This document shows, one piece after another, positions 1-12,100 of a stretch of 64,000 nucleotides of DNA. The notes beneath the pieces are model-generated. The model worked only from the letters and a program-made list of their open reading frames with translations, ran no database searches and had not been told where the DNA came from. Source of the DNA: Plazaster borealis (lineage: Eukaryota > Echinodermata > Asteroidea > Forcipulatida > Labidiasteridae); contig CM037472.1 of assembly GCA_021014325.1 (NCBI GenBank), positions 25,467,063 to 25,531,062 of the forward strand, in the 5' to 3' direction. Each line of letters starts with the position of its first letter. Within the stretch, counting starts at the first letter, position 1. A program made the position numbers and the translations under genes.

Positions 1-12
1 ATTATATATTAC

Positions 13-141
13 CATGACAGGTCCGACTTTGGCGTCTGAATTCCTGGCCCTGTGGACAGGTGCATTGGAAACCTCCAAAACGATCCATTACGCATGTCCC
101 CTCACCACAGATGGTCGGGTAACGGGTACAGGTGTTGAGTT
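13..141 (-). CDS. LTBP: LTBP exon e19: divergent EGF, last exon in window
   Basis: 129 bp, phase 1 to 1, acceptor TATCAG and donor GTAATA. It reads [23 protein letters not shown], then RTCHG. Six cysteines are present, but there is no D-x-D/N-E start and one extra residue between Cys3 and Cys4, so calcium binding is doubtful. The phase-1 donor shows the gene continues beyond the left edge; a further 8-Cys domain and the C-terminal EGFs would be expected there. Confidence 0.88.
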
Positions 142-3100
142 CTGATAAAACAATTTTTAAAAAAAAGGCCATCTTGAACTCAGACGTTAACATCATGGGT
201 AAGCAAAATTTCAGCCGTTTGATCATAATAATCAAATCACTGTTGTAAACCACACTCATGTGGTAACAATGTCAGTTAAAAATGGCAATGAAAACAGTTA
301 AAAGTACCATAGAAAACGAAGAGATAAAAATATTCATGTGAAAAAAAACATTTTTTAAGGCGGTACTTTAAGCAATTAAGATTTTGTTTCTGCAAGTTGT
401 GGTGCAAGATCTTAATAAAATGTACATTAATAAGGAACTTGGTTATCCTTCACTTACTACATGAATGTTTTCTACCCATAGGTTTGATGAAAATGGTTTG
501 GTACTAGGAAATTGCTGGGGTGGGGTGGTTTGGGAAAGGGCATGATAACAGTGGCCTCTCTAGTTTCGGTCAGGCATGATATTTCAATTTTAGATTTGGG
601 AGGAGAAGAAATTCATTACCAACTTTACATGTGGTCATAAGTTTTGTGTAGGAACCACTTAACAATTTCTGCTTTCACGGTCTAGTGGGTTGGGGGGGGG
701 GGGTTGGGGGGGTTTGTTGGTACCTTCACAGCGTCTGCTATCTCTATTGTACTGGTAACCATTACGGCAACGGCAGGTATACAGAGTCTCAAGATCCTCG
801 CACGGCAAACTCCCACAGATTCCTGGGTAGACATCACACTCATTGATACCTGATGATGAAAGGAGAAGAAAAAAACCAGGAAACTATGGTAACAGATTTC
901 AAAAGGTGCCACATCATCAAGATTTTCTTTATAATGTAAACATGACCAATCTAACCTTTGACCTGCCTAAGGCTCAAATTAAGAAAACCAAAGCTGGGAA
1001 AAGGTTCAATTCCCCTCCCCTGTAAATTTTTTGAAAGTAGCTTATCTATGAAGAGCGATCTCCACAAAATTGATGTACCAAACTTACTCACACTCAAAAA
1101 GTGCATGCAGTATCAGATCCAAACACAAAAATAAGAACAGCCTTTTCTAGATAGTTCCTGATGAATGCAGCCTTTACGAGCAAGCTTTGGGTCTTTGCTT
1201 TGAGCTACGTCAAGCGTTCTAAATTTACTTAAAAGCCAAGTAGTTCACCAACCAATCATAAAAGGAATTTGATGCAACTCTCGCGTGCCGCACATAGTAT
1301 TAACACAAAACATATAGTTGTGCATTCGAAAACAAATGGTTCATCATTGCCCGTAAAGATGGCCGACTTTACATTGTTTTTGTGAAGTGGGAACTATCTA
1401 TTGCAAAGCCAAACCAAATAGTGGGGGGGGGGGGTTTACAATAACTTACCTTCACAGCGACTGTTCTCTCTATTGTAGCGGGTACCCTCAGGGCACTGGC
1501 AAGTGTACATCAGCTCAAGATCAACACATTCCTTTCCTTGGCAGATATCAGGGTTCTCTTCACATTCATTAATGCCTTCAGGAGAAGAGAAAGAAAAACA
1601 AAAAAACAATCAGTAATTTTAACTCTTCCTTTAACCATAGGCGAATTTAGTAGACTGTACTCATAACCCCTCTTCCTTACTATAGGTGACTTTAGTCGAC
1701 TGCACTCATAACCCCTCTTCCTTACCATAGGTGGATTTAGTTGACTGCACTCATACCTCCTCTTCCTTACTATAGTTGACTTTAGTTGACTGCACTCATA
1801 CCCCTTTTCCTTACCATTGGCGACTTTAGTTGACTGCACTCATACCCCTCTTCCTTACCATTAGTGACTTTAGTTGACTGCACCCATACCCCCCTCTTCC
1901 TTACCATAGGTGACTTTAGTTGACTGCACTCATACCCCCCTCTTCCTTACCATAGGTGACTTTAGTCGACTGCACTCATACCCCCTCTTCCTTACCATAG
2001 GTGACTTTAGTTGACTGCACTCATACCCCTTTTCCTTACCATTAGTGACTTTAGTTGACTGCACTCATACCCCCTCTTCCTTACCATTTGCGACTTTAGT
2101 TGACTGCACTCATACCCCCTCTTCCTTACCATTGGCAACTTTAGTTGACTGCACTCATACCCCTCTTCCTTACCATTAGCGACTTTATTGACTGCACTCA
2201 TAACCCCTCTTCCTTACCATTGGCGACTTTAGTTGACTGCACTCATAACCCCTCTTCCTTACCATAGGCAAATTTAGACTGCACTCATACCCCTCATCAT
2301 TTGTGACTTAATAGTCGACCAAGCTGACACATAAAAAAACACTCAAGCCTGAGCACTAAGGCCATTTGTTATAAAGCTATAGTTTCATCCATGTTCACCC
2401 TCCATGCCCAAGCTTACAATGGTTGGAAGTTGAAAGATTGGATCTTTCCAATGATGGTAAAATAAAATAAGGTTGCTATTGTGCAATCCCTTCAAATTGG
2501 AGTGGAAAGATCCGAAATGCCAAGTTATGGAGTACCAAATGGTTGTGTAAAAAAAAGTGTTTCAGTTTTACAGATCACACTGAGGAAACAAATACCAAGA
2601 ACTTGGACAATTTTTGGCTGGTCTGAATTTTGTATTACTTATTTTGCTGTAACACAATATCTTCAAGGTGATAATAGAGCTTGTAAAATTGGCCTTTGAA
2701 CAAAAACCTTTCTGTTGTGTGAGAATGTGTGCTCCATGCAAACAATGCCATCACCAGCGGTTGTTTAGGTCAAAACAAGTCGATAACGAGAGGGTTAAAG
2801 AAACAGTCCAGTATGAGATATTTTGGACGGGATAGTTAATTAAAACAATCTAGTTTGAATCAAACTATCAGGACTGCGTGGCTTCAATAAACAACTATCA
2901 AGTCTAATAAAGACATTGATTTTAATTACACACACACACACCCACACCCGATTGTAAATCCCGCTTACCGAGGACTTCTCTTTGTTCTCCCATTGTTTGG
3001 ACATAGTTTTTTTCCTCGCTCTGTCAAACACCCGGATCCCTTTTGTTAAAGTCCTTGGTTTCAATGGATAGACACGCTCACACACACGTGTGTACACACC

Positions 3101-6100
3101 AGCAATCGTGGACCCTCCTTTGTTCAACTCTTTGTGATGGCAACCGTGGACCTACTGTCCCTTTTGTTATAGGTCCACGGTTTGAATGTGGATACCTACT
3201 CACCTTCACATTCTCTGTTGGTGAGGTTGTACCTGAGACCATCAGGGCATTGGCAAGTATGGGAGACATCAAGATCAATGCAGGGGTATCTCCCGCAGAC
3301 ACTCGGGTTTTCCTCACACTCATTAATGCCTGCAATAAAGGTATCATACAGGATTGGTATAGAGCTGACAAAATAGTCTCAGACAGTGTTCATGTTTTGA
3401 GTGATCAACCATACACATGAAATAACAAACCTTTGAAAATTCGGGCTTAATCATTATATGACTCAGGTTAGGTTTTCAAATACAGTTGCTGGAATATGAC
3501 TTCATTTAAGAGGAAAATTTCATAGAAAAAGTGGTTCTAGTATGAACTTCATAAAGCTGCAAGCTTTCAGACAAAAATTAAACAATGATGTTTTTTATCC
3601 TTACAAATCCTCTTAAAATGTGTAATATTATTATCTGATTGTGTGTAATACAAAACTTAAAAGTCAAGCCATACTTTGGTAATGACCCTGAAAAAAAATG
3701 TGTGTATTTTTTATCTGAAAGCCTCCTTGTTATAAAGATGCTAATGGTAGTGAGCATCATGGGAAATTATTTCGTCTGAAGTGCCCCCTGTTGATTGGAA
3801 ATCAATCAAAAGTATGTCGACAAATATGAATCTCCAAAGACCCCTTTCAGGCGACTTTTGGAGATTCAAATTTCCATGGTGTCCATGGTGTGAATGCTTC
3901 AGCCAGAGATGGGGTTGGTACCCGCTGCTGTCACCTCGCTATTCGTGGATGGATTCATTGTTCTTGATGAAAATACTGTGACAGTTTTCTTATGTTTTAT
4001 CAACGAGTAGACACTGTATTCAGCTGAAACTTTCACAGGTGACTTTTATTGATAATATTTTGGCCTATAAATCAGCATTATGTTGACAAACACCAATCTA
4101 TGACTCTACTTTTAAAAGGGCTAAATGTATATGTTACCATACTTATTGTGCAACCTCTCTATTGTCTCTTACAAATAACAAGGTTTAGTTATTAAGTGAA
4201 ACTCAAATATTTGCTCGCACTGATATTTGGCCAACGCTCCTGCCATTTTTTTATCGTCTTCTCATCAAGATGTGGCAAGTATGCATGAGTACCAGAAGTG
4301 CAAGTTATCAGCATTCCTTTCCATTAAACATAACTTTGGAATTCTCTCCCTGCGACAACCATGGGAATTGAGAGGCCTGAGAAAGTCAATTAATTACACA
4401 ATGCATGTGATCTTTAGCTTTACGCCCCATCGAAAGGATGAATCAATAATGTGCCTGCTTTAGGGCACAAGTGTCAAGACCGGAACGCGAACCCACGTTC
4501 TGCTAATCAGAAACCGCTCAGTCATGAAACGCCAATGTGTGTGAGATATCACGACACGCCAAGGTGTGAGAGATATGTGACTTACAAATAATTTTGTTAA
4601 AAAGGAGCACTCTTTACTAAAGAATGCCATGGGGAGCAAAGACAAGGAACATACCTTCACATTGCTTGTTGTCCATGTTGTATTGTTGGCCTTCTGGACA
4701 TTCACATGTGTACATCATGTCTAGATCAGAGCAGGATAATTCCCCACAGATCTGTGGGAATACTTTGCACTCATTGATACCTGCACAGATAATGAAGCAA
4801 CATTAAAATTCAAACCCAGTGACGTCAACCTTTCATCAAACAAACAATTAACACAGACAGGTGTTCCATGATGGAGTCTATTTTAACAATATATTGTAAT
4901 GATACGAAAATGATGAGTTTAGGTAAATTGGTTCAAATCTGGGCAATTTTGAGCAAGGGCATGTTCTCCTTCTTCTTCTTCTTCTTTGAGAGGATGTAAA
5001 ATGGAAGCTAGTTTGGCATCTACCAATATTCTCCATTATATAACACCCAAGTAGATCCTTGCCATTTGATTGGAGGATTGGAGGTCATGTGGCATTCATT
5101 ATTCACACCATTTCATGCCTACGTCATTAAACATGCATTTTGGTACTATTTTCAGCGTGCATTTTTGTTCCATCCTTTTTGCACTACTGCACGCTAGACC
5201 ACCACGCGCGTGCACGCGTAGGCTGGTCGGTTGCACGATGGTCGCGCAGCTGAAAATTTGATGCCCTATCATGAAAAACAGTTTATAGTTATCGCTGAGT
5301 CACCACTGTCCATATTTGCTGAAAACAGACTTCTTTATTATAAAGAAAGCTCAACAATCCCTGTGGCTCTACTACCTGTGGTTACACTGACGACTAATCA
5401 AACAGAAAAGTTATTAACTGCAGAAAAAAGTCTGATTGTTTTATCGAGAGTACTATTCAAAAAAAGTTCAATCACTTGGTTTTATTCCCTGACTGTTTAA
5501 AACCGGAAGAAACTTTGACGTATTGTTGAACACGCCAGCAGAATCATAGGGGCAGACATGGAAAGCCTTCAGAAGCTGGTAGATAATAGCCTTATGAAGG
5601 AATTTAATTATATTATGTCTGACAGTACACATCCTCTACACTCGTTGATTGTAACCAATAGATCAGGTAGGATTCGACAACAAGGCCTTTAAAACAAACA
5701 GGTTTAAAAACTCCCTCCTACCCAGTGCCATCCATAGTTGTAACAGTAGTTTTATCAGATAACTATTTTTGACTCGTCCTGTTTTTATGACTCTCTCTTA
5801 AACCTTGTGTAAATACTTGTCTAATTGTGATGTACTTTTGTGAAGGTTTTTTATGTAAATTTTTAAAATCCTGTACAAGGATAACAAATTTCATGTGTTT
5901 TCACATGATCAATAAATAAATTGAATTGAATTGAATTGAATCGATTACCTGTGTCTCTATTTGCTGCTAAAACTGGATGCAATCCCTCTATGTTCTCGAT
6001 CTCTGTATGCCCTCGTCCCATGGGACAAACCTGGTTGTACTCAACTGAAAAAAACAAAAACAAATACAAACTTCTAAGATTTAATCATGTTGTTCAGCTC

Positions 6101-9100
6101 TTGTGTTAGGTACATGTCCTTATTTCAAGATTTTTGTCAAATTTTGTTTATTACAGTTTAAAGGGACACATTGCCTTAAATTTGGCGATTTGGGCTATAA
6201 AAAGCATTTGTTATGAAATGAATATGGTTGGCAAGATGTTTTAAAAGTAGAATATAATAATCCACACACATATGCCTCGAAATTATGTGGTTTTCCTTTT
6301 ACTTCGTGAACTAACACAGTCCACCATTTTGTGGAGTTAAAAATTTGATTCTACAAAATGGCGGACTGAGTTCCCACTTCACACAAACTGACTCCACTGA
6401 TTACCAGAGACCCAAAGAAGTTGCATTGAGCTAGTTTTTCTATGATGATTCATGCAAGAAAAGTTTAATAAATGAACTTGGCTTTTACATATGTTCTTAA
6501 GACTAAGGTCTTCTCAGAATTAAAAATTTCTGTCATAAGAAATGCTTTTGGAGAATGAAATGGGTGATTTGTAGTAAAATTACACACAATCGTCTGCCAG
6601 CTTTGGAGCCGGAGTAGCAAAAACTTTGGGTGTGTAGCAGATACGTACGCGTGTGACGCTTTGACTTGCCATGAGGAGCTTTACCATTGGATCAAAGTGT
6701 ACACAACCATGCATGATTAGGGTGTCACGGTTGAGCGGTTTAGCGCATCAAATTCAAGTTCTGGTGGTTAAGTCATCTGGGTGTGAGGTTCGAATCCCGG
6801 TCATGACACTTGTGTCCTTGAGCAATATGCTTTACTATACTTCTTTTCACCTGGGGGTATAAATGGGTACCTGCAAGGGTAGAGGTTGATATTGTGTTTG
6901 AAAAAGCCTCTGGAGTGCCACGGCAGCTCAGGGCTGTATACTCCCCAGGGAGCGGAGAAAGATTAAAGGATTGCTATTGGCCCAATGACTAGGGCACTAG
7001 TGTAAAGCTCATTGTTATTGTAAAAAGCGCTATAAAAGAACTAGTTATTATTATTATTATTATTATTATAAAAAAAAATAGTCCTTGTGCGAACTTGGCC
7101 TAGGTTTCCGTGTCATCTAGCATTGAAGTATAGGACGTCCTTAGTGTTACATATGGCACTCCATAGTTGACCTTTGACATGAATAAACAAGCACTCTCTA
7201 ATATATCAGACATGTGTGTGTGAGCCTCAATACATAACATGGTGTCAGAAGTCAGATCCGGAACCGAAAAATGCGCTTTATAAGAACTAATTATTAGTAT
7301 TAGTATTATTATTATCATTATTAGTGAAACGTGTAAATGGTGTTTGATGGTGAAACAGTGGGCTCCACAATCTACCGAATGTCGAAACAACTGTAAAAGT
7401 CCCCCGAAAAGATGGAAACTTTGATGGCATTATTGGCACAAGATCAAAAATGACTGATTTACCGGAGTCTTCTGGCGGGCAAATCCAGAGCTGGCAGTCA
7501 TCTCCCCAACCAGCACCCACGCTGCAGCAGCATTCCTGCCTGGTAGCATTAGAGGATAAAGTATTGCTGCAGAAATTTGGGTCGTCAACAGAAGCGTAGC
7601 AGTCCTTTCTCTCTGGACCTTGCTCTTCTTCATCGGTCGTTAGGGGAGGAGCTGGACTTGTTTCTGAAACAATTAATAAACAATAAATAAATAAATAAAA
7701 ATACAATTACAAAACAATCCTTCACATTAAAGGCAGGCAATACTTTTTGTAATTGTCAAAGACCAGTATCCTCACTTGGTGTACCCCAACATATGAATAA
7801 AGTAACAAACCTCTGACAACTTGGGCTCAATTGGTCATGGAAGTTGCAAGAAAAATAATGAAAGAAAAAAACACCCTTGTTGCATAGAATTTTGTGCCTG
7901 CCTGAGATAAATTTTGCTTGTGAAAAATTACCTCTTTCTCTAAAACTACATTACTTCAAAGGGGGTCGTTTCTATCAACGTTTTATAGTATCAACAGCTC
8001 TCCGGCGCTCTTTGCCAAGGAAGTTTTTGTGGTCATTAATGTTTTGAGTTATTACCAAAAGTATAACCTGCCTTTAACAAAGTAACAACTTGTATATTAA
8101 ATCTGAATAAGATATCTGTAATGCCTGTAATGCTAGTTTTCCTGAAATGTGTTTCTACTACTGACAGAAATGAGAGCTTGTTGGAAGGGTAGAGACCAAT
8201 CTATTTTTGTTCAATTGTGTACGTCCTGTACAGGGGTTTCCTGCCATTAAAGGTATTACATGTATTATACAGGATTGGTAAGATTAAAAAACATCATTGT
8301 TAAATTTTAGTTTGCAAGCTTACTGAATGGTGTGTCGTGGCCGAGCGGATAAGAACACCGGACTCAAGCTCTGGTGTTTCTGATCAGCAGAGTGTGGGTT
8401 CGAGTCCTAGTCGTGACACGTGTGTTGTGTAAAGCACGTAAAAGAACACACAGTGCACTTATCGTAAAGAGAAGGGGTTCGCCCCTGTGTTCCTGGTTTG
8501 ATTGGCAGCATATTGCGCCACAGCACCTTGTAAACCATTACATGGTGCTATGTAAAGGAGTAGGTCTCATACTTCAACGTAGCTCCGCATACCTTGCAAG
8601 AAAAAATATTGAGCGCCTTGATACGCCCCTAGGGGTGTGATAAAGCGCTATATAAGAGCCCAGTATTATTATTATTATTATGAATATGAAGCTAACACTA
8701 TAACAATTTTTTCTGTGAAATATTTCCCTCTGAAATGAAGTAATATTCGAGAAAACTGTATCTCAGGCGATTTGATGAGCCGAGGCTTGTAGTAATCAGT
8801 CTGCGGACAGACAGAGACAAGACAAACGGAAAAACATAGGTATACAGAAAAGAACAAAACAACTTACAAACAACAATGCTTGATTAACTAGAATGAAATG
8901 AAAATCATGTTTTAGAAAAGGAACAAACAATACTTGAAAATGTGAAAATTATATTGAACATGGAAGAATAAATAATTTTGTATATTTACCAACAGTAAAG
9001 GTGTCAATGTAGATGCAGCCGTTCATATCTTGTACATACATGGCACCATCGGGGCACTCACAGGTGTAGCTACCGAAGGTATTGGTACAAGAGATTCCAT

Positions 9101-12100
9101 TTCCTCCGCAAACATCAGGTGACTCACTACATTCATCAATATCTGGGGACAAGATTGGAAGCTGATTTGCATTGTGGATTCAAATTAAATACAGTGAAAA
9201 ATGGTCAGATAAATAAGAGGTAGAATCATTGCTACTAAAAAAGAAGTGTCACTAACGTTGTCTTGTTAACCATGCGCCTAGCCAATGGGCTGTAGCGGAA
9301 GGCAGATTTGTTTCTTCTTTTTTCAATAACATAAGAACCGTTCAGTAAAATCCGGTCATACTTCTTGTAATCCTGTATTACAACCACCCTGTTTAGATAG
9401 TGTAGTCGTCCATGGGGTTAAGTTTCACTAACAGGTGACCATGACCCTTTGAAGTTTGCCAGTGGCAGCCCCCCCCCCATTGGCATGCGTACACAAACCT
9501 TGATTTCTAAGGTCTGCAGCCAACACATTGTAACGTATCTATCATCAGGCTAATACAATGTACGCCCCCCTAGCACTCCAACAACCATTCCCCCAACCCA
9601 AAACTCCACCACCCCCAAACAGACTTAATTACCCTATAATTAAAATTGCCTGGTGTAATGAGCGATACATTTTTCGGGAGCTTCATTGGGGAGGGTTAAA
9701 CAAAAAAACTTTACCTATGGAAAACAAAACCAAGTCTTCAACTATGACAGGAACATCTTAGATTCAAAGTTATTATCAACAGGCATGATATTAGGCCCTT
9801 GGAAAAAAGTAGGACATATTATTGAGTACAGGGGCTGACCTACATATGGGATATGCTTTATTGACGTTTTCCAGGCTATTTAGAAACAATTTCACTGATT
9901 TTCTGAGGGCAAATAAAAAACAAATCGGAAAAAAGACTCAAGTAGGAATAATGCCTGTATTAAGGTCCCACAACAGAAAATCTACGAGTCCTTTCTTGCA
10001 ACAACATCTAATAGACCTTTCTTATGGCATTCACCATCTTTGTCTAGTTCCCTGTGCACAATAACAGCAGTGAATACTAATTCTCATAACACCATTAGGA
10101 GTCAGACTATTTTCCCGTCCAGCCTCAGTTTGGTTCGATTTGAATGGGAAAAAAAAACAAGACAGCTGCATCATGATAAAAGTCCATGGCTGCGTCCGAA
10201 TTGAGAGCCGTGGCTACGGCTGTTGCTAAGGATGCTGCTATGGGCATCCTATGCTTCAGCACATGTTCATGTGGCGATCAAGCCACAGCAGCAGCCACTA
10301 ATTTAGACATGGTCTTACTCTTCAAGCTGGTAATACTGACCAGTGCATGTGTTTGCCTCCGTTGCAGACAAGAGAGTTCCTGTCGGGCAAACGCAGCGGT
10401 AGGATCCTGGTTGGTTGACACACTGGCCATTTACACAACTGTCTTCATCATTACATTCATTGATATCTGAAGGAAACAAACCAGATTGTAAGCAAAACAT
10501 GTCAGTCAGTTCTTTATCTCTAATTAAACATGCAGCACGCGCCTGTCCTTGACTTCACCTGTCTGTTACAATACATGGTATTGCTAAATAGTTTTGGTGG
10601 ATTAAAGCCCTATTTAAAGAAAAAAACGGCTTCGACTTGGGCTTTGGCTTAGGCTCTGTTAGTTACTTTGAAGAAGTGTGCTTTTGGCGGTACAGGGCCC
10701 AATTTCACAGAGCTGCTTAATGGCCGATTTTGTGCTTACTGAGCGAGTTTCCATTTCATAGCGCTGCTAACCGTAAACACACGAAAAGGCATGCTAACCT
10801 TCCGGTGCTTACTGTATGAAAACGAATGACATAACAATGCAAATCCATGGTGAACGCGCAAGATGGCCGCCTAATTTTCTTGCTAACCTGTGAAATACGC
10901 TTATGAACAAGCAAATTTTTCTGCTACAGTTAGCACGAAAATTTGCTTACCGTTAAGCAGTGCTATGAAATTGGGCCGATATGGACAGAGCCTTAGCCGG
11001 AGTCGGAGCCTAAGCCGTGGTTTGGAAAAAAGGGCCACGTTTCCAATCGAATATAGAGGCTTGTGGGCCCCTATGATGTTAAGCCAATAGTCTATTGGTC
11101 AGCGATTCGATTATCCTGCTAAAGTTTATCCTGCTAAAGTTTATGACAGGAGGCTTAGACGAAGGCACGACTAGGCAAGTCAAAACATAAAGCAAACAAA
11201 TGCAGTTCTTGTAAGAACCGTACTCCATGGCATTAGTAAGTTTCCCTGGCTGCAAACTGGGCACCCAAGTGAGTGTTCAGCGTTACCTCGACAGTGATGT
11301 GCCCTGCTGTCATAGTGGTACCCCTTGATGCATGATGAAGGCATACAGTAATAACTGCCATACGTATTCAGACATGCATTCACACCGCATGGACTCTGTA
11401 AACACTCGTTGATATCTGTGGATAGAATAAAAATACCAAAAATAACATTTTGCAACACTCCCTTACAGGGGATAAGTAAGATTATTCTTAAAGGTGTCAC
11501 CTCGTTGTACTTTCCATGAATAACCCTTGACCCATTCTAGAACTACCTGCATGTACACAATCAGCGCCCAATTTCACAGAGCTGCTTGAGCAGAAAATGT
11601 TGCTTCACAATTTTCTGCTAAGCAAAAATAAGCAGGATACCAGTTATAGATAGTACAAGTGACATGGCATTTTGGCTGGTAACCTTATTCTGGTAAGCAG
11701 TATTTTGTTGTTCTAAGCTCGTTTTTGTGCTTAAGCAGCGCTATGAAATTGGGCCCAGCTCTACAATCAATCACAAACTGGCCTGAGGGAGGGCACCAGC
11801 GTGCTCTCTGTCAGCTATTGCTTGGCCTAATTTCATAGAGCTGCTAAGCATAAATGCATTTTGCTTACCAGGAAGACGGTGACCAGCCAAAATACCATGT
11901 CAGGTGTACTTATTGCGACAGTTTTCCTGATTAAATTTGCTTAGCAAAATATTGTAAAGTAAAATTTGTTGCTTAAGCACCGTTTTTTGATTCCTGGTCA
12001 AAGGTAAAAATAACTGCACTGTATATGGCTGTGTCCGATTTGGTGGCTGCGATTACGGCTGTGGCTAAGGGTGTTGCTATGGGCATCCTATGCTTCAACA

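Noticed and set aside
1510..2201. Repeated peptide (GYECSQLKS...) encoded on the minus strand as a real protein
   Set aside because: It comes from the intronic minisatellite; unit length varies and breaks the frame, and it lies between two phase-matched LTBP exons.
1621..2315. CRISPR-like array
   Set aside because: Units are contiguous without unique spacers, and the surroundings are a eukaryotic intron.
3043..3420. 125-codon plus-strand frame as a gene
   Set aside because: It runs antisense through repeat M and exon e16; the minus strand carries the six-Cys exon with good splice sites.
8332..8420. Genuine tRNA gene (Ser/Leu type)
   Set aside because: It continues without a terminator into a SINE body and the GCGCTATATAAG tail; the same head recurs at 6722 and 4445.
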